A stretch of DNA of 16,391 nt from CAYUXF01 sp964448755. GTDB taxonomy: Bacteria > Margulisbacteria > Termititenacia > Termititenacales > CAYUXF01. The translations under genes and the position numbers were made by a program. The stretch covers positions 1 to 16,391 of the forward strand of contig CAYUXF010000033.1 of assembly GCA_964448755.1 (NCBI GenBank). The letters are read 5' to 3'. This document shows positions 13,915 through 16,391 of the stretch, one piece after another. Positions within the stretch are counted from its first letter, which is position 1; every line of letters begins with the position of its first letter. The notes under the pieces are model-generated. The model had not been told where the DNA came from and made no database searches. It was given only the letters and a program-made list of their open reading frames with translations.

Positions 13915-15573
13915 ATGAGATCAGATGCAGTAAAAAAAGGGTTTGAACGGGCACCGCACCGTTCTCTATTGCGAGCGACCGGCTTAACCGATGCCGATTT
14001 TAAAAAACCGTTCATTGGCATTGTCAATTCTTATAACAATGTTATCCCCGGCCATATTCACCTCAATGAAATTGCCCGCCAGGTTAAAGAGGCCGTAACT
14101 GCCGGCGGCGGCGTGCCGTTTGAGTTTGGTGTAATTGGTGTTTGTGATGGTATTGCCATGGGGCACGAGGGGATGAAATACTCGCTCGGCTCGCGCGAAT
14201 TAATAGCCGATTCTGTCGAGACCATGGCCCGCGCGCATGCTTTTGACGGACTGGTTTTGATACCCAACTGCGACAAAATTATTCCCGGCATGATCATGGG
14301 TGCGGCGCGTTTGAACCTGCCGACAATTGTTATTTCCGGCGGGCCAATGCTGACCGGTAAATATAAAGATAAAACACTTGATCTCAATTCGGTCTTTGAG
14401 GCGATTGGCTCTTATAAGGTGGGTAAAATATCGGAAGAAGATCTGCATCAAATTGAATGCAACGCCTGCCCCGGCGCCGGCTCCTGTTCCGGCATGTTTA
14501 CCGCCAATTCTATGAACTGTTTGTCTGAAGCGCTGGGGATCGGTCTGCCCGGCAACGGCACAATACCGGCGGTTTTTCCGGAGAGAATGGAACTGGCAGC
14601 AGCGGCGGGAAAACAAATTTTAGAACTGGTCAAGAAAGATATTAAAATTAGAGATATTTTGACAGACGAAGCTTTTGAGAACGCGCTGGCGGTCGATATG
14701 GCCCTGGGCTGTTCTACCAATTCGGCACTGCATATTCCCGCCATTGCCTATGAGGCGGGTTTAGAAATAACGCTGCAGTTAATTAATGAGGTCTCTGAAA
14801 AAGTTGCCCATCTCTGTAATTTAGCACCGGCGGGTCCCGACCATCTGCAGGATCTGCACGCGGCGGGCGGCATTATGGCGGTCATGAACGAACTGGATAA
14901 GAAAAATTATCTGCACCGCAACTTAATGACCGTGACCGGCGTTTCAATTTATGAGAACTATAAAAATGTGCCGGTCCTTGACCACAAAGTTATTGCCCCT
15001 ATAGATAAACCGCACCATCAAAAGGGTGGGTTAGCGGCACTCTTTGGCAATATTGCACCCAATGGCTCAATAGTTAAACAGTCGGCGGTGGCAGAAGAGA
15101 TGATGCAGCACCAGGGGCCGGCGCGGGTTTTTAACAGCGAAGATGAGGCATATGCGGCGATCCTGGGCGGTAAAATTAAAAAGGGCGATGTTATTGTCAT
15201 TCGCTACGAAGGGCCTAAAGGCGGGCCCGGTATGCGGGAAATGCTTTTGCCGACATCGGCGATTGCCGGGATGGGGCTCGACAAAGATGTGGCGCTCTTA
15301 ACGGACGGCCGTTTTTCCGGCGCGTCGCGCGGCTCTTCCATTGGCCATATTTCACCGGAGGCCATGGCGGGCGGCAATATCGCGCTGATAGAAGAGGGTG
15401 ATATTATCTCTATTGATATACCCAATAAAAAATTAAATGTAGAAATTAGCGACGAAGAACTGGCTAACCGCCGCAAAAAGTGGCAGGCGCCGGCGCCGAA
15501 AATAACCGCCGGCTATATGGCCCGCTACGCTAAACTGGTGACATCTGCCGACAAAGGGGCGGTTCTGATCTAA
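13915..15573 (+). CDS. ilvD: Dihydroxy-acid dehydratase, [4Fe-4S]-type
   Basis: 552 residues, normal length. The enzyme dehydrates 2,3-dihydroxy-isovalerate and -methylvalerate in valine/isoleucine (and leucine, pantothenate) synthesis. Motifs: CDGIAMGHEGM (77-87), NCDKIIPGM with C119, ACPGAGSCSGMFTANSMN with C191, and TDGRFSGASRG near the C-terminus. The third cysteine that defines [2Fe-2S] enzymes (PCNMHL) is replaced by Gly46 in IPGHIHL, as in E. coli IlvD, so an oxygen-sensitive [4Fe-4S] cluster is expected. I chose ATG 13915 because GAGGAG lies 7 nt upstream; the in-frame TTG at 13900 overlaps that site. No other ilv genes are adjacent. A 20-bp repeat begins 5 nt after the stop. Confidence 0.96.
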   Translation: MRSDAVKKGFERAPHRSLLRATGLTDADFKKPFIGIVNSYNNVIPGHIHLNEIARQVKEAVTAGGGVPFEFGVIGVCDGIAMGHEGMKYSLGSRELIADSVETMARAHAFDGLVLIPNCDKIIPGMIMGAARLNLPTIVISGGPMLTGKYKDKTLDLNSVFEAIGSYKVGKISEEDLHQIECNACPGAGSCSGMFTANSMNCLSEALGIGLPGNGTIPAVFPERMELAAAAGKQILELVKKDIKIRDILTDEAFENALAVDMALGCSTNSALHIPAIAYEAGLEITLQLINEVSEKVAHLCNLAPAGPDHLQDLHAAGGIMAVMNELDKKNYLHRNLMTVTGVSIYENYKNVPVLDHKVIAPIDKPHHQKGGLAALFGNIAPNGSIVKQSAVAEEMMQHQGPARVFNSEDEAYAAILGGKIKKGDVIVIRYEGPKGGPGMREMLLPTSAIAGMGLDKDVALLTDGRFSGASRGSSIGHISPEAMAGGNIALIEEGDIISIDIPNKKLNVEISDEELANRRKKWQAPAPKITAGYMARYAKLVTSADKGAVLI

Positions 15574-15578
15574 GCGGT

Positions 15579-15598
15579 AACGTCCGCATGATCTGAAT
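15579..15598. repeat. 20-bp direct repeat, copy 1 (after ilvD)
   Basis: AACGTCCGCATGATCTGAAT, an exact copy of 16006-16025 inside the ORF6N gene, in the same orientation. It begins 5 nt after the ilvD stop. On the minus strand it still encodes IQIMRT as in the gene, but the flanking sequence does not match. Confidence 0.9.
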
Positions 15599-15633
15599 CG
15601 CAGATTGTGATACCAAGAACTTTGTCTCAATAG

Positions 15634-15709
15634 CCGAAACTTGTCCTCTCCGGTTTTTCCGTCTCATAAATCTGTCCCCATCCTTTTGCCAAAACTTGTC
15701 CCCCTCCGG
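15634..15709 (-). repeat. GGGGACAAGTTT-type short repeats
   Basis: Two copies of a ~20-bp element, best read on the minus strand as CCGGAG(G/A)GGACAAGTTT (plus-strand 15634-15653 and 15689-15709; the second has one extra base in its tract), start 55 bp apart. A diverged third, GGATGGGGACAGATTTATG, lies between them (15665-15683). From memory, similar GGGGACA-(A/G)-TTT tracts occur beside REP-associated transposases and in repeat islands of uncultured bacteria; no transposase is present here, so this may be a remnant. Confidence 0.6.
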
Positions 15710-15730
15710 CTCCCCCGTCATACGGGGGAG
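15710..15730. repeat. Palindrome 1 of the G/C-rich cluster
   Basis: CTCCCCCGT (15710-15718) and ACGGGGGAG (15722-15730) form a perfect 9-bp hairpin with loop CAT. It has no T-tract, so it is not a classical terminator for ilvD. Confidence 0.8.
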
Positions 15731-15758
15731 TGTCCGCTAGCATGATGCCAACCCCCTC

Positions 15759-15779
15759 AGTCCCGCCTGCGGCGGGACT
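15759..15779. repeat. Palindrome 2 of the G/C-rich cluster
   Basis: AGTCCCGCC (15759-15767) and GGCGGGACT (15771-15779) form a perfect 9-bp hairpin with loop TGC. The TCCCGCCTGCGGCGGGA core is a REP-like palindrome of the sort often dispersed in bacterial intergenic DNA. Confidence 0.8.
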
Positions 15780-15780
15780 A

Positions 15781-15817
15781 CTCCCCCTTGTTTAGCGCTA
15801 CCGCGCCTAAGGGGGAG
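15781..15817. repeat. Palindrome 3 of the G/C-rich cluster
   Basis: CTCCCCCTT (15781-15789) and AAGGGGGAG (15809-15817) pair around a 19-nt loop that itself contains GCGC...GCGC. It starts 2 bp after palindrome 2 and shares the CTCCCCC arm with palindrome 1. It lies 17 bp beyond the stop of the ORF6N gene, where it could act as a transcript-end structure for that minus-strand gene, though no T-tract follows in that direction. Confidence 0.75.
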
Positions 15818-15833
15818 AAAAATATAATAAAAA

Positions 15834-16343
15834 TTATTTATTAACTTTAAACCCAAACTCTTTTTTCTCTGCCGGTGTTGGCGGTTCTAGGAGTTTTTTT
15901 ATTGCCGCAAAAACTATCTGGAACTGCGAATCATATTTCTTTTCCATGGATTCTATTTTTTCACGTAACTCTTTATTGCCGGCTAACATTTCACGGAGTT
16001 TGGTGAACGTCCGCATGATCTGAATATTAACTTCAATGGCTTTTTCGCTATTAATAACAGAAGAGAGCATCGCTACACCGTGTTCAGTAAAAGCATAAGG
16101 CAACTTTCTAACACCGCCCCAGCTTGAAGTCACAAATTGTGACTTCAAGTTTTCAAACTCTTGTTTATTTAGTTGAAACATAAAGTCTGCTGGAAATCTT
16201 TTCATATTTCTTTTCACAGCCTGATTAAGTGCTTTTACCTGAACGCTATAAAGTTTAGCCAGATCTTTATCTAGCATAACTTTCTTGCCGCGAATTAACA
16301 GTATTTTATTTTCTATAATTTCATTTGGCGTAATATCTGACAT
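15834..16343 (-). CDS. ORF6N-domain DNA-binding protein
   Basis: 169 residues. The ORF6N domain fills about residues 8-98: NKILLIRGKKVMLDKDLAKLYSV, then LNQAVKRNMKRFPADFMFQL, then VTSSWGGVRKLPYAFTEHGVAML. Next come a segment with IQIMRTF, a charged coiled-coil-like stretch (about 115-152) and a short tail. The domain is related to phage KilA-N/Bro-N regulators. Stand-alone copies are common and often multi-copy in uncultured bacteria, probably moving with phage or other mobile elements; their function is not established. The start at 16343 has GGAGG 8 nt upstream. The gene holds a 27-bp palindrome and one copy of a 20-bp repeat. Confidence 0.88.
   Translation of the reverse strand: MSDITPNEIIENKILLIRGKKVMLDKDLAKLYSVQVKALNQAVKRNMKRFPADFMFQLNKQEFENLKSQFVTSSWGGVRKLPYAFTEHGVAMLSSVINSEKAIEVNIQIMRTFTKLREMLAGNKELREKIESMEKKYDSQFQIVFAAIKKLLEPPTPAEKKEFGFKVNK
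16006..16025. repeat. 20-bp direct repeat, copy 2 (inside ORF6N gene)
   Basis: Identical to 15579-15598. Here it encodes IQIMRTF on the minus strand. The 407 bp between the copies contain the 3' third of the ORF6N gene and the whole repeat/palindrome island. Confidence 0.9.
16123..16149. repeat. 27-bp palindrome inside the ORF6N coding sequence
   Basis: CTTGAAGTCACAA (16123-16135) and TTGTGACTTCAAG (16137-16149) are perfect 13-bp inverted arms around a single A. On the coding strand it spells LKSQFVTS, in the conserved segment just before SWGG. Confidence 0.9.
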
Positions 16344-16391
16344 TTACTAAACCTCCGTTAATATTGCTCAATACAGTATCAACGAAAAAAA
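16344..16391 (-). promoter_or_regulatory. Upstream region of the ORF6N gene
   Basis: The 48 bp to the window end carry the ribosome-binding site GGAGG (on the plus strand CCTCC, 16352-16356) 8 nt before the ATG. A TTGATA lies further upstream (minus strand, about 16378-16383) but has no convincing TATAAT at 17 nt, so the promoter cannot be called with confidence. Confidence 0.35.

Noticed and set aside
14200..14616. Long minus-strand frames inside ilvD
   Set aside because: Antisense shadows of a well-conserved gene, with compositionally biased and unrecognisable translations.
15530..15721. Small minus-strand frame containing GDKFW and IQIMRT
   Set aside because: It is a translation of the repeat elements and the 20-bp repeat, starts in repeats and ends antisense inside ilvD; no ribosome-binding site.
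15574..15833. CRISPR-like array in the repeat-rich intergenic region
   Set aside because: The repeats are degenerate, unequally spaced and palindromic, with no regular spacers and no cas genes nearby.

Overview
The window is a scaffolded piece of an uncultured bacterial genome. Three runs of exactly 100 N (4623-4722, 8530-8629, 9843-9942) look like default scaffolder gaps of unknown true length. Gene content points to a fermentative anaerobe: an [FeFe]-hydrogenase catalytic subunit of the multi-subunit bifurcating type, a plant/trypanosome-like phosphofructokinase, an IlvD of the oxygen-sensitive [4Fe-4S] class, and GatCAB for indirect tRNA amidation. A lipobox lipoprotein and numerous membrane proteins fit a Gram-negative-type envelope. 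The flavour resembles Margulisbacteria/Saganbacteria or Omnitrophota-like lineages, but no phylogenetic marker here settles that.

Layout. 1-1080: 3' part of hydA, ending at a strong bidirectional terminator shared with an oppositely oriented tRNA-Gly(CCC). 1290-7742: a long co-directional run of phosphofructokinase, hisI, hisE, a membrane-anchored TPR protein, a GerMN-domain protein, gatC (only its last codons survive after gap 1), gatA and gatB. 7751-9784, minus strand: a LEA/WHy-type lipoprotein and, isolated between gaps 2 and 3, an unrecognised AT-rich gene with a possible PD-(D/E)xK nuclease core. 9966-10595: a hemolysin III/PAQR-type membrane protein, abutting (1 bp) a convergent block of three minus-strand membrane proteins: a sodium:solute symporter, an AI-2E/PerM-family protein and an unknown His-rich six-helix protein. 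The last is divergent from ilvD (13915-15573), with closely packed -10 elements. 15574-16391: an accessory region with GGGGACAAGTTT-type repeats, three G/C-rich palindromes, a 20-bp direct repeat, and an ORF6N-domain gene carrying a 27-bp palindrome inside its coding sequence.

The genes are mostly housekeeping and do not form one pathway. Hydrogenase and phosphofructokinase fit sugar fermentation with H2 production; HisI/HisE and IlvD are amino-acid biosynthesis; GatCAB supplies Gln-tRNA and/or Asn-tRNA. I found no convincing new multi-gene system. The most interesting signals are regulatory or structural: five genes with TATAAT placed 6-7 nt before the ATG and no ribosome-binding site (apparent leaderless transcripts), a gatA leader with two hairpins whose loops are perfectly complementary, the orphan nuclease-like gene between gaps, and the repeat island around the ORF6N gene.
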